A stretch of DNA of 64,000 bases from Glutamicibacter mishrai (GTDB lineage Bacteria; Actinomycetota; Actinomycetes; Actinomycetales; Micrococcaceae), in the NCBI RefSeq assembly GCF_012221945.1, contig NZ_CP032549.1:930001-994000 (forward strand), in the 5' to 3' direction. Below the pieces are notes generated by a model, which saw only the letters and a list, made by a program, of their open reading frames with translations, was not told the origin of the DNA and did not search any database. A program made the translations under genes and the position numbers. Positions 33,457-41,358 of this stretch are shown piece after piece; the stretch's first letter is position 1; every line of letters starts with the position of its first letter.

Positions 33457-34597
33457 CACTAATGATACGAAGTGCTTTTAGCTCTTCGACATATTCAGAT
33501 ACTGCGTTGTGAATGCTCGTATTCAAAGGGGTTCCAAATTCTGATTCAATTTTTTGCCCGATGTTTTCCAGACGCGCTCCCCTAAACAGACCGCGCCATA
33601 TATCGGAGGCGATGGCTGACAGCGTATGGAGCTTGCCCTCAGATGTCATGACCAAGACACCGTCAATTGTGGACAAGGCATCAACAACTTCAGAACCCAC
33701 GAAGGAATTTCGCCTATCGGATGGCATGACATGTTCCCACTGCTCCGCATGATATGGCTCCCAAAGTTTAGGCGCCAACGACGCCAGGAAGTCGACTGAA
33801 CCAGCCGTAAGTCGCTTGAAGCCACCTGTCTCGTTCATGAGCCGTGCGATAAACGCCAAGGGGTGCGTAACGAATGTTAAGTAGCTGCTCTGGGAACTAA
33901 TTAGATTCAACGCCTCAGCCAGGGAAACTGGCTCTACATCTCCTTTAGACCCGCTTTTCCCGCGCTCTAGAATCACAATGCTGCCAATTCGCAGCTGGTT
34001 AGACTCTAATTGCTTCATGCCGAGTTGCGCGCTTGGAATCTGCTGTTTGTGTTTATGCTCCGACACGATAACGCTGAGCGGCTTAGGGTACGGCAGCACG
34101 CGCCCTTCCGCATCGATAGCGATTGTTTCGTCCGAGACGTAGGAGTACTCTCTGGCCATTTCCCGGATAGTGGTCGTCTTGCCCCGGCCACTAGGGCCCA
34201 CGATGACAGCCACGTTTCCATGATCGTCTGCGATTCCACCTGCGTGCAGCAAAAGCTGGTTGGCCTTCTTGAGAACGTGCAGTGATACCCTGGTGACAAC
34301 GGTACTGAATTCGGAAGCAACCGCTTCTGCGTTCACGTCATTGCACTTGCCCATCGTTATCAGGGGTAGCGATTCGTTCCCCATGACAGACGATTGATCG
34401 CCAACCTCGGATGCCGGCGACCAAATGCTTGTCATTTCCCTGAAGATCCGCGCATCAAAATGCTCTGGATGGGCGACAACGCGAACCAACGTGGAAATGC
34501 CCATGACAACGGCATGGAGCGAAAAGCCATCTGGGATCGCGCCGTTGTCAAAAAATGCGGTTCGGATTGTTGTATCCGCACCAAATTCAGAAGTCAT
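33440..34597 (-). CDS. HPr-kinase-like P-loop protein fused to a PqqD-like domain
   Basis: 385 residues. A central P-loop reads VGPSGRGKTT at 133-142, preceded by the LLLHAGGIADDHGNVAVIV strands and followed by YVSDETIAID at 153-162, the layout of HprK-related kinases. Residues about 305-385 (DGVLVMTSEGKLHTLSAIASDIWRGL, then IEEEFG-like and VEELKALRI-like helices) resemble PqqD, the small peptide chaperone of RiPP pathways. No HPr is nearby. The gene follows the tyrosine phosphatase directly, with no gap, and overlaps lepB. From memory, the HprK-related kinase A, PqqD-like and nucleotidyltransferase families are described together as an orphan system; here two parts are fused. Target unknown. 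Confidence 0.72.
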   Translation of the reverse strand: MTSEFGADTTIRTAFFDNGAIPDGFSLHAVVMGISTLVRVVAHPEHFDARIFREMTSIWSPASEVGDQSSVMGNESLPLITMGKCNDVNAEAVASEFSTVVTRVSLHVLKKANQLLLHAGGIADDHGNVAVIVGPSGRGKTTTIREMAREYSYVSDETIAIDAEGRVLPYPKPLSVIVSEHKHKQQIPSAQLGMKQLESNQLRIGSIVILERGKSGSKGDVEPVSLAEALNLISSQSSYLTFVTHPLAFIARLMNETGGFKRLTAGSVDFLASLAPKLWEPYHAEQWEHVMPSDRRNSFVGSEVVDALSTIDGVLVMTSEGKLHTLSAIASDIWRGLFRGARLENIGQKIESEFGTPLNTSIHNAVSEYVEELKALRIISDVAEF

Positions 34598-35164
34598 TTA
34601 CCTAGCTTCCGAGCTGGCGTGAATGATTTGTTGAGCCAAGCGGTGGATGTGATCAGCCGTCGCTTCGTGAACAGGGTCTGGCTGTCGGAATGGGTCCTGC
34701 ACGTCCTTAGATGAGTCGACCTTGTGGCTTCCTCTGTGCTTCCTTGCATAGGCTAGCAGCCCTGCCAGGGGAAGCGAACTACCAGACTCATTGACAGCCG
34801 CAACCGCTATTTCTGCAAACTCCGCCAGAGTGAAGGTCCTTAGTGCAGCCCTCGGAAAATCACGAGTAATTTGTTGTCTCTGGGCGAGGGACATCGTGAG
34901 AATCAGATTGGAACTTCTGGCGTGTTCATCCTCAAACTGCTCAGCAAAAAGGTCGTCTGGATTACCGCCAAGACGTACCAATTGCTTTGCAGCTTGCTCG
35001 TCCATCGGAAAACCGACGAGCGCTTCAAGCCCGGCGCTACTGACGTACACGTCAGGGTCCGCTTCGTAGGCATCTTGAAATAAAGCTTCAGCTAAAGGCG
35101 ACCGACAGATATTTCCTGTACAAACCGTCAATAAATGGAACGAGTTATTAGACTGTTGGTTCAT
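34598..35164 (-). CDS. Low-molecular-weight protein tyrosine phosphatase (Wzb-like)
   Basis: 188-residue cytoplasmic phosphatase. The C15-TGNIC-R21 P-loop (CxxxxxRS) opens the protein and the general-acid Asp is in VQDPFRQP near residue 159. It should dephosphorylate the neighbouring Wzc-type kinase and so drive cycles of chain assembly. It is 27 bases downstream of that kinase gene and abuts the next gene. Confidence 0.93.
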   Translation of the reverse strand: MNQQSNNSFHLLTVCTGNICRSPLAEALFQDAYEADPDVYVSSAGLEALVGFPMDEQAAKQLVRLGGNPDDLFAEQFEDEHARSSNLILTMSLAQRQQITRDFPRAALRTFTLAEFAEIAVAAVNESGSSLPLAGLLAYARKHRGSHKVDSSKDVQDPFRQPDPVHEATADHIHRLAQQIIHASSEAR

Positions 35165-35191
35165 TGGAGCTCCTGAAATTCAACTAGACCG

Positions 35192-36694
35192 TTATCTGGA
35201 ACGACGCCTAATGGTGCCCCTCTTCGAAACTCGTCGGGCCGAATCGAATGAGGATACTTTCGATTCATGCTTAGAAAGCTCAACGCTGTCAGTGGCGTGA
35301 TAGTACGAGTGGTAACCGTAGCCGTACCCATAATTTCGGCTGCCTTCACCCTTGAGGGGCGTTCCATTGAGTATCAGTCCCAGGGGCTCTGCATTGACCC
35401 GGGAGAGATTAGCAATGGCTGCGTTCAATGCTTCGTAGTTGGTCTTCCCGACCCGGCTGACAACTAGGGCTCCGTGGGTTCGAGCCGTCAAAATTGCGGC
35501 GTCAGTAACCGGCAGTAGTGGCGGGGCATCGATCAAGACAATATGATCTTCTGCGAGTTCCGTGATGATGTTGTGGAAAGCATCAGAGCCAAGCAGTTCA
35601 GAGGGGTTCGGTGGCAATTTGCCAGAGCCTAGGACAGCCAAATTGTCATCATGTTCCCACGGCTGGAGGACATCCTCGATTTCAGCTCGACCGAGGAGGA
35701 CATCAGTTAGACCTACCCCTTCGATCAAATCAAAGGTCTTTGCAACAGTTGGTCGGCGCAAATCGCCATCGATAATCACGACTCGTTGACCGCTGGCAGC
35801 AATGGTCACTGCCAGGTTCGCAGTGACGGTTGATTTGCCCTCGCCTGGTAGTGCACTGGTTATGACGAACATGCGGGGCGGGTTATCGATGTTCATGAAC
35901 TGCAGATTTGTGCGGAGTTCGCGTAATGCTTCAGCCATGGCATGCTCGGCAAGATTGGAGTTTCCGCGATCGTTTCCGCCACCGCTTGTGATCAGACGTC
36001 GCTCGGCATTGTCCTTTTCAACGGTCGGCAATGTACCGACAACTGCAAGACCGGTTTCTTGTTCCACCGCAGCCGTAGAGGAAATTCGTCGGTCGAATTT
36101 ATGACGAATCAGCAAGTATGCAGCGGCAATGATCGTGCCCGCCAAGAGCCCAACCAGAACGGCTAGTTTCATATTTGGAGATGCAGGGTAAGCCGGGCGC
36201 TGCGCTGCATCGAGTGACCGGAAATTAACTATGGACTTTTGACCGGCGCTAGCATCAGCGTTTTCGAACGACGATACTTGTCCGCCGATTGCTACAATCC
36301 AAGCTTCCGCCAGTTGTTTAGCGGCATCAGGAGATCCCGCTTCTGCGCTGACCTTCAACGTTGAAGTCTCAACGGGATTGGTTACTGAAATTGCTGCGAT
36401 CAGTTCATCCGGGCTCTGCTCGAGTCCAAGCTTCTCTTTGACGCTTTCCGCGACGAGTCTTGATTTAGCGAGGTCGACGTAAGACTTGATACGCGATTTA
36501 GCGTAGTTCTCGCCCGCGAGTGCTGTTCCCAGCTCAGTGCTCACACCAACGGACAAGATACCGCTGGCATTTGCTACATAAGTTTTCGGTTGCAAGGAAG
36601 CCCAACCGAAACCTATTGCCGCACCGATCAACGTGATCGCAACAAAACTAATCCAGCGCGCACGCAAGATCTTCCAGTAATCTGCGATCTCCAC
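35192..36694 (-). CDS. Wzc/CpsD-type chain-length regulator and bacterial tyrosine kinase
   Basis: About 500 residues in one chain. I start it at GTG 36694, which has AAGGAG seven bases upstream; a longer frame to 36733 lacks one. A Wzz-type periplasmic/extracellular domain sits between two membrane helices (about 17-37 and 176-196). The kinase follows: Walker A LPGEGKST with K287, Walker A' VVIIDGDLRRP near 305-315 and Walker B HIVLIDAPP. The C-terminus carries six Tyr in NYGYGYGYHSYY (about 454-465), the expected autophosphorylation cluster, then a basic Ser/Arg tail. It controls polymer length and export. First gene of the unit wzc-phosphatase-kinase/PqqD-lepB. Confidence 0.93.
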   Translation of the reverse strand: MEIADYWKILRARWISFVAITLIGAAIGFGWASLQPKTYVANASGILSVGVSTELGTALAGENYAKSRIKSYVDLAKSRLVAESVKEKLGLEQSPDELIAAISVTNPVETSTLKVSAEAGSPDAAKQLAEAWIVAIGGQVSSFENADASAGQKSIVNFRSLDAAQRPAYPASPNMKLAVLVGLLAGTIIAAAYLLIRHKFDRRISSTAAVEQETGLAVVGTLPTVEKDNAERRLITSGGGNDRGNSNLAEHAMAEALRELRTNLQFMNIDNPPRMFVITSALPGEGKSTVTANLAVTIAASGQRVVIIDGDLRRPTVAKTFDLIEGVGLTDVLLGRAEIEDVLQPWEHDDNLAVLGSGKLPPNPSELLGSDAFHNIITELAEDHIVLIDAPPLLPVTDAAILTARTHGALVVSRVGKTNYEALNAAIANLSRVNAEPLGLILNGTPLKGEGSRNYGYGYGYHSYYHATDSVELSKHESKVSSFDSARRVSKRGTIRRRSR

Positions 36695-37187
36695 GCATTT
36701 ACTCCTTACAATCCAAAAAAGGCGACTTAACAAAGTCTACCCATGCACGAATTTACTCAGAATTTCATGTCGAAAATTAGGCACTCGTGTCGCAAATGGA
36801 CGATTCATCTGTCGAAGCGTCCGAAGTACTGTCGTCTAAATATCAACTAAGACTAATTGCACGACGTCTCGCAATGAGCTTCGCGTTCTTAGCGCTGGCA
36901 TCTGCACCGAGAAATCCTGGCAATGGGTCTGTGACTGAATGCGCGTTTTGCCTCCGAATGAAGTAAGACGAAATCGCGTGTTTGGGCAGCGCATTAGAAC
37001 ACGAAAGAGCTCTTGCTTCGGCAACTGAGTAGCTGGCTGCCAAAAGCCCATATGTGCACTCGCGCCCAATCATCAAAAAGGGCGAGTTTCCATCAGGTGC
37101 ACGGACGCAAGAGATGCAGCCTGAAGTTCGAGCACTGACCTAGCGATGGCGATATCACCGACGGAAAGCGCTAGTCGAAGCAAGAAA
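36695..37187. other. Upstream region of the wzc unit
   Basis: 493 AT-rich bases. The first 150 hold the repeated TGTCG elements; the rest, up to the terminator of the next gene, has only short frames on the minus strand (36836-37076) with no family character. I see no gene here. Confidence 0.5.
36768..36836 (+). promoter_or_regulatory. Ladder of TGTCG repeats upstream of wzc
   Basis: TGTCG occurs at 36768, 36788, 36810 and 36830, spaced 20, 22 and 20 bases, about two helical turns each, mostly followed by A-rich bases. The last copy is part of GCGTCCGAA-4-TGTCGTC (36817-36836), which recurs at 37997-38015. The cluster is 75-140 bases upstream of the wzc start and looks like a site for cooperative binding of a regulator. 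The regulator is unknown. Confidence 0.5.
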
Positions 37188-37226
37188 AATGGCTTGAGAA
37201 TCCTCGTTAAGGATTCTCAAGCCATT
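37188..37226 (-). terminator. Rho-independent terminator of the Tat-exported protein gene
   Basis: Perfect 16-base-pair stem AATGGCTTGAGAATCC / GGATTCTCAAGCCATT around a 7-base loop. On the minus strand it is followed by TTTTCTTG. It is 15 bases beyond the stop codon. Confidence 0.92.
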
Positions 37227-37240
37227 CTTCCAAAAAAGTC

Positions 37241-37789
37241 TTACAGAATCGAGATGCCCACAATTTCAGAAACAGTGTTGTTGTCGGTTACGGTATCGCC
37301 CGAAACGGTTGATGACATCGTCTGAGACCCGCCGGCAATCAGGTTGTTAAGCAGGTTCAGGTTGAGCAACGAGTTCAGGGTCGTACCAAGGTTGATGGTA
37401 AGCGAAGCGCCCGGCTGGATGACAGGCAAAGTAAACACATAGTTGCCCTCAGAGCCAGCAACGGCAACGCCAAGGTTCAGAGTATTAATGGTCAACAGCG
37501 ATGGGTTGTAGACCAAAGTGGCGGTTTCAGTGCCGGTAGATGCAACTGTGCCCAGATTGGTGATGGTCAAGGTGTTTAACGCGGTGATGCTTGCAACCGG
37601 AAGACCGAGCACATTCAAGGAAAGATTGATTGGACCACTCAAAGCTGGAGCCAGATCAACAGTCTCGACGACAGATGCCGAGACGCTCGGAATTGCCACA
37701 GCAGCGGCAACAACTGGAGCTGCCCAAGCAGCACCCTTGACGACTGAACGACGAGCTACACCAACATTGTTTCCATTGTCTTTGGACAT
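37241..37789 (-). CDS. Tat-exported beta-rich surface protein
   Basis: 182 residues. The N-terminus ARRSVVKGAAWAAP (R13-R14), a hydrophobic Ala/Val core and a SVSAS cleavage site form a twin-arginine signal. The mature part of about 145 residues is rich in Leu, Asn, Thr, Ser and Gly and reads like one or two DUF11/CARDB-type immunoglobulin-like domains (ITNLGTVASTGTETATLVYNP, then LPVIQPGASLTINLGTTL). No LPxTG or membrane anchor. It lies alone, with its own terminator, inside the polysaccharide locus. A structural or adhesive role in the capsule is a guess. Confidence 0.7.
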   Translation of the reverse strand: MSKDNGNNVGVARRSVVKGAAWAAPVVAAAVAIPSVSASVVETVDLAPALSGPINLSLNVLGLPVASITALNTLTITNLGTVASTGTETATLVYNPSLLTINTLNLGVAVAGSEGNYVFTLPVIQPGASLTINLGTTLNSLLNLNLLNNLIAGGSQTMSSTVSGDTVTDNNTVSEIVGISIL

Positions 37790-38260
37790 AGAAAATTACC
37801 TTTCAAAGCAAATGACTCTGCCCAAAATGTGGCAAAGGAGCGAATGATCAATTCGAGAATATCACACGAATTTTGCTTCATTCTACGGTCCAATCAAGAT
37901 TTCTCATTACTACCGAGTAGGTCATTCTGTGTTACACAACTGTTTCATTTTGATCGATCAGAATGTACCCGGGAACGTATTGGCCATGCGTCTATAGCGT
38001 CCGAAAATTGTCGTCAAGAAAGCGATTCGGGCTTCCCTTCAGCATCAACTACGGGATAAGGGTTTCTAGCTTCAGCCCAATTGGTTACAACCGTGTGCCT
38101 CATCGCTGTAAATATTGTTCCACTCATGCCCACAAACCATGCTGCAATAAAGGGCTGCGCGGCTGTCAAGCGAATAGGATTGCCCATTCTGTGCCCTACG
38201 ACTATGTCGTCAGGAACGGCGATAAGGCACAAACCAGTAAATTACCGAACCTGCTAATTA
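37790..38260. other. Intergenic region upstream of the Tat-exported protein gene
   Basis: 471 AT-rich bases. It holds a copy of the GCGTCCGAA/TGTCGTC element (37997-38015). A 72-codon minus-strand frame at 38014-38232 has no recognised family and poor start support. No terminator is seen for the phosphoglycosyl transferase gene that ends at 38261. Confidence 0.5.
37997..38015 (+). promoter_or_regulatory. Second copy of the GCGTCCGAA/TGTCGTC element
   Basis: GCGTCCGAA-AAT-TGTCGTC, identical in both blocks to 36817-36836 but with a 3- rather than 4-base spacer, in the same orientation relative to the leftward gene it precedes (about 210 bases upstream of its start). It suggests shared control of the surface protein and the wzc unit. 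Confidence 0.45.
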
Positions 38261-39730
38261 CTAGTAGGCACCTGAACTCGTGAATACGGCTTTGATCGTG
38301 CGGGAGAGAATCGTCAGGTCCTGAATCAATGACCAGTTCTCCACGTAGTACAGATCTAATCGGACACTTTCTTCCCATTCAAGGTCAGACCTACCGCTGA
38401 CTTGCCACAGACCTGTAATTCCTGGCATGACAAGCAAACGTCGTTCTACGTAGCGCTCGTATTGATCAACCTCTGATTTGAGTGGCGGACGAGGACCCAC
38501 CATGCTCATTTCTCCCCTAATGACATTCCATAGCTGAGGCAGTTCATCAATACTGTATCTGCGAATGAACCTGCCAACTTTGGTCACACGTGGATCAGTT
38601 TTCATCTTGAAGAGCACCCCGTTTCCGGTGGAATCTGGAGTTAGCTCGCCAAGGAGTTCATCCGCGTTGGTAACCATCGAACGGAACTTATACATGTGGA
38701 AGACATTGCCTCGAATGCCGACACGTTGTTGACGATAGAAAACCGGCCCAGGAGAATCCAATTTAATCGCGATTGCAGTAATCAGGAAAACAGGCGAAAG
38801 AACCAGCAACGCAAACGTTGCTCCAATAACGTCGAAAGCACGTTTCATGGCAGCTTGGATTCCAACAAGCTTCGGAGTCGACACATGTATCAAGGGCAAT
38901 CCAGCGATAGGTTGCGTATGAATCCTAGGCCCCGCAATGTCTGTAAGCGCCGGCGCGAGAATCATCGAAATACTTCTTGACTGTAGCTCCCACCCAAGCT
39001 CGCGAATCTTTCGCGGCTTTATATTCGAACCGGCGGAGATCGCAACCACGTCAACATCGTGGTTATCAATCGAGCGAACGATATCTTCTACTTCGGTCGC
39101 TACTGACACCACGGGGATAGGAAGTTCACTTCCTGAAGGCGAGGTCAAGCTGAACCCCGGCAAAATTGCCATTGCTGATCGGTATCCGGCCTCGGGCGTG
39201 CTCTCTAACCGTTCGTGCAGATGCTCCACAGCGCTCGGCGAGCCCATGATCAACACGTTTCTTCGGAAACGTCCTTGGGTCCGGTTGCGTCGGACCCACC
39301 TACTGAGTATCCATCTCGAAAATACCAAGAACAAGATGCCTGCGGGCAACGCGATTCCCACATAACCACGCGCTGTACTGACCCGCAGTGCATAGGAGAC
39401 TATAGCCACGCCTCCAAATAAATAAATCGTGCTCAACGTCACCGATTTATATTCCGAGAGTCCCGTTCCCACAACGCGGATATCTCGGCTTCCGGAGCTT
39501 CCAACGGAAATCCACCAGGCAATGCCGATAACAATGGAAACGACCCAATAGTTCGGATCAATCGAGGAGCCTACAAGTTCGGCATCCAGTTCCGTACCGA
39601 AACGACCCAATTGTGCCGCTAACATTGCCGCGAAAATAGCCACAGCATCAAGGATTCCAACGAGTCTTGGAAGACCCGCAAACCACCTGCGCCGTTCTTC
39701 AGTTTGACCGTTAACCTCAACAGCCGCCAT
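38261..39730 (-). CDS. Polyprenyl-phosphate phosphoglycosyl transferase (WbaP/CpsE type), initiates repeat unit
   Basis: 489-residue membrane enzyme that transfers a sugar-1-phosphate to undecaprenyl phosphate. About four N-terminal hydrophobic helices, a Rossmann-like middle domain (VLIMGSPSAVEHLHERL) and a C-terminal catalytic domain from about residue 290: KRAFDVIGA, LDSPGPVFYRQQRVG, YKFRSM, the YSIDELPQLWNVIRGEMSMVGPRPP block with its Asp-Glu pair, and MPGITGLWQVSGRS. Complete for the family. It is alone on its transcript and about 1.6 kb from wzc. The first sugar cannot be read from the sequence. Confidence 0.95.
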   Translation of the reverse strand: MAAVEVNGQTEERRRWFAGLPRLVGILDAVAIFAAMLAAQLGRFGTELDAELVGSSIDPNYWVVSIVIGIAWWISVGSSGSRDIRVVGTGLSEYKSVTLSTIYLFGGVAIVSYALRVSTARGYVGIALPAGILFLVFSRWILSRWVRRNRTQGRFRRNVLIMGSPSAVEHLHERLESTPEAGYRSAMAILPGFSLTSPSGSELPIPVVSVATEVEDIVRSIDNHDVDVVAISAGSNIKPRKIRELGWELQSRSISMILAPALTDIAGPRIHTQPIAGLPLIHVSTPKLVGIQAAMKRAFDVIGATFALLVLSPVFLITAIAIKLDSPGPVFYRQQRVGIRGNVFHMYKFRSMVTNADELLGELTPDSTGNGVLFKMKTDPRVTKVGRFIRRYSIDELPQLWNVIRGEMSMVGPRPPLKSEVDQYERYVERRLLVMPGITGLWQVSGRSDLEWEESVRLDLYYVENWSLIQDLTILSRTIKAVFTSSGAY

Positions 39731-39956
39731 TAAAATTCACTTTTCCTGTCATCAGTCCCCCAAAAGCCGTACTAGCGAGTGACAATTAGTTCGTACGGCC
39801 CACATGAATTCGATGGTAATTCAATGATTATGGTTTAGTTTATCGCCAAAAAAGTGTTTTTTGAACACGAGGTTGAGGAATGCGAGCGGCCAATACGCCG
39901 TTCACAGAAAAGTGAAGAAAATGCTACATCACGACGTCGAAACGTCCTAATTACTT

Positions 39957-40679
39957 CTAGTAAACCGTCCGCAACTGACTTGCGGGGATCCACATTTCTT
40001 CGCCATCACGGTCAATCTGCCGCCACGCGCCCTGGCGCGCCACAATCACCACAGCAGTATCGGCCGGAAGGATTCGCACCAGCGAATAGTGGTCCCCTGG
40101 ACCGCGACGGGCATTGAGCCGGATGGTGGTCAGCGCGCGCTGGTTGGGCACGGCAATCAAACCACCGCGGGCCGGACGAGCTGGGATTTCCTGAAGGTAC
40201 ATGCTCGGGACCCAGCCCAAGAGCTTGCCAGCCTGGACCTGCGACCATAGGCCCTGCTGGAGCATGGAACGGACCTTGCTGCCCTGGTCGATGACCTTGA
40301 GCACCGGGTAGCCGGTTCCGCTGCCCTTGCGCAGGTTGAGCGTAGCCGTCGTAACGTGCGTGGCTTCGATCAGCGAATAGCGCGAGAGCACTGGCTCAGC
40401 GTATTCGTCTTCCTCGGCGGCAACGACCGGCTCGTCGAAGACGGCAGGAATCGGTTCCAAGTAGATATTCGGCAGCCATCCATAGGTGCCATGAACGAAC
40501 ACATGCGCCCATGAGCCGTTGACTTCAATGAGGGCAAGTTCGGTACCGTGGGCGAGGTTGCTCTGCACTACATAGTGCCGGCCTGCGCCTTTGCGCAGTT
40601 TGAGCGAGGCAGTCGTCCGGTGTGTAAGGGTTACAGACGACGTTAATGCCGATTTTTGTGGTAAGCCCACTTGGTTCAC
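39957..40679 (-). CDS. Protein with three bacterial SH3 (SH3b) repeats
   Basis: About 240 residues from GTG 40679, which has GAGG six bases upstream; GTG 40685 is possible. Three repeats share the pattern ATLNLRKGSGTGYPVLKVI ... LGWVPSMYLQ: about residues 20-80, 108-165 and 183-240, the last two joined by a Pro/Arg linker. SH3b modules usually bind cell-wall peptides. No signal peptide or membrane helix is visible, which is odd for a wall-binding protein. It stands just outside the polysaccharide locus, after the ferritin terminator. Confidence 0.75.
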   Translation of the reverse strand: MNQVGLPQKSALTSSVTLTHRTTASLKLRKGAGRHYVVQSNLAHGTELALIEVNGSWAHVFVHGTYGWLPNIYLEPIPAVFDEPVVAAEEDEYAEPVLSRYSLIEATHVTTATLNLRKGSGTGYPVLKVIDQGSKVRSMLQQGLWSQVQAGKLLGWVPSMYLQEIPARPARGGLIAVPNQRALTTIRLNARRGPGDHYSLVRILPADTAVVIVARQGAWRQIDRDGEEMWIPASQLRTVY

Positions 40680-40694
40680 GACCACCTCAATAAA

Positions 40695-40733
40695 AAACTT
40701 AGGGAAGCAACCACCGGTTGCTTCCCTAAGTTT
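40695..40733 (-). terminator. Rho-independent terminator of the ferritin gene
   Basis: Perfect 16-base-pair stem AAACTTAGGGAAGCAA / TTGCTTCCCTAAGTTT, 7-base loop, followed on the minus strand by a T run. It lies 36 bases past the ferritin stop and 10-16 bases before the SH3b gene start. Confidence 0.92.
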
Positions 40734-40768
40734 ATTCCATTTTTAGAAGATGCGTGCTTCGTTGTCTA

Positions 40769-41269
40769 TTAGTCGTCGGAAGAACGCGAGCCGAGCTCTG
40801 CATCCAGGCGCAGCAGGCCGCTTCCGTCGTTGCCAATCAGCTTCACGCGATCCAGGATTTCGGAGACGGTTGCCTCTTCTTCAATCTGCTCATCGATGAA
40901 CCAGTGCAGCAATGGAAGGGAGTCGATGTCCCCTTCGGTCTGAGCCAGACGGTACAGCTCGCGAATTGCTTCGGAGACTTTCTGCTCGTGAGCAAGCGAA
41001 GCGGCAAAAGCGTCAGCGACGTTCTTGACGTTCACTTCTGGCGCCGGCTGCTCGCCAATCTTCGGGTGAGCCGAACGGTCGGTCATGTGGGTGATGAACT
41101 TTTCCGCGTGGACGATTTCCTCGCCAGCTTGCGCACGGAACCAGCCAGCGATGCCGGGAAGGCTCATGACCTCCATTTCAACTGCCAGCTGACGGTACAC
41201 CGTCGCTGCGGTTAGTTCGAGAGTTACCTGGGTGCTGAAAGCTTCTGCCAGTTTTCCTGTAAGTTCCAT
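40769..41269 (-). CDS. Ferritin (non-haem iron storage protein)
   Basis: 166-residue cytoplasmic four-helix-bundle ferritin that oxidises Fe(II) and stores Fe(III) in a 24-mer shell. The ferroxidase residues are present: E18 in LELTAA, E51 and H54 in EEIVHAE, and further Glu in IDEQIEEEATVSEI. The first residues MELTGKLAEAFSTQVTLELTAATVYRQLA are typical of FtnA/BfrB-type actinobacterial ferritins. A 17-base-spaced promoter ends six bases before the ATG, so the mRNA is likely leaderless. Tandem iron boxes lie further upstream, suggesting activation by iron. Confidence 0.93.
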   Translation of the reverse strand: MELTGKLAEAFSTQVTLELTAATVYRQLAVEMEVMSLPGIAGWFRAQAGEEIVHAEKFITHMTDRSAHPKIGEQPAPEVNVKNVADAFAASLAHEQKVSEAIRELYRLAQTEGDIDSLPLLHWFIDEQIEEEATVSEILDRVKLIGNDGSGLLRLDAELGSRSSDD

Positions 41270-41275
41270 GTCTTT

Positions 41276-41304
41276 AGACTAGGACTCTTTTGCCAACTTG
41301 TCAC
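41276..41304 (-). promoter_or_regulatory. Leaderless ferritin promoter
   Basis: Read on the minus strand: -35 GTGACA (41304-41299), 17-base spacer, -10 TAGTCT (41281-41276). The predicted start point falls at or next to the ATG at 41269, so little or no leader is expected. Confidence 0.6.
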
Positions 41305-41358
41305 CGAAGTTTGGACACACTTAGTCCAACCCGAATTAGGGAATCATCCCACGTTGAC

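Noticed and set aside
36836..37076. Two overlapping 77-codon minus-strand frames upstream of wzc
   Set aside because: Two frames over the same AT-rich region, neither with a ribosome-binding site or motif.
38014..38232. 72-codon minus-strand frame between the transferase and Tat-protein genes
   Set aside because: Ends next to the shared regulatory element, weak start, no family. A decayed gene cannot be excluded.
24057..39730. Genomic island with integrase or insertion sequence
   Set aside because: Despite its AT-rich composition I found no transposase, integrase, attachment repeat or tRNA at either edge.
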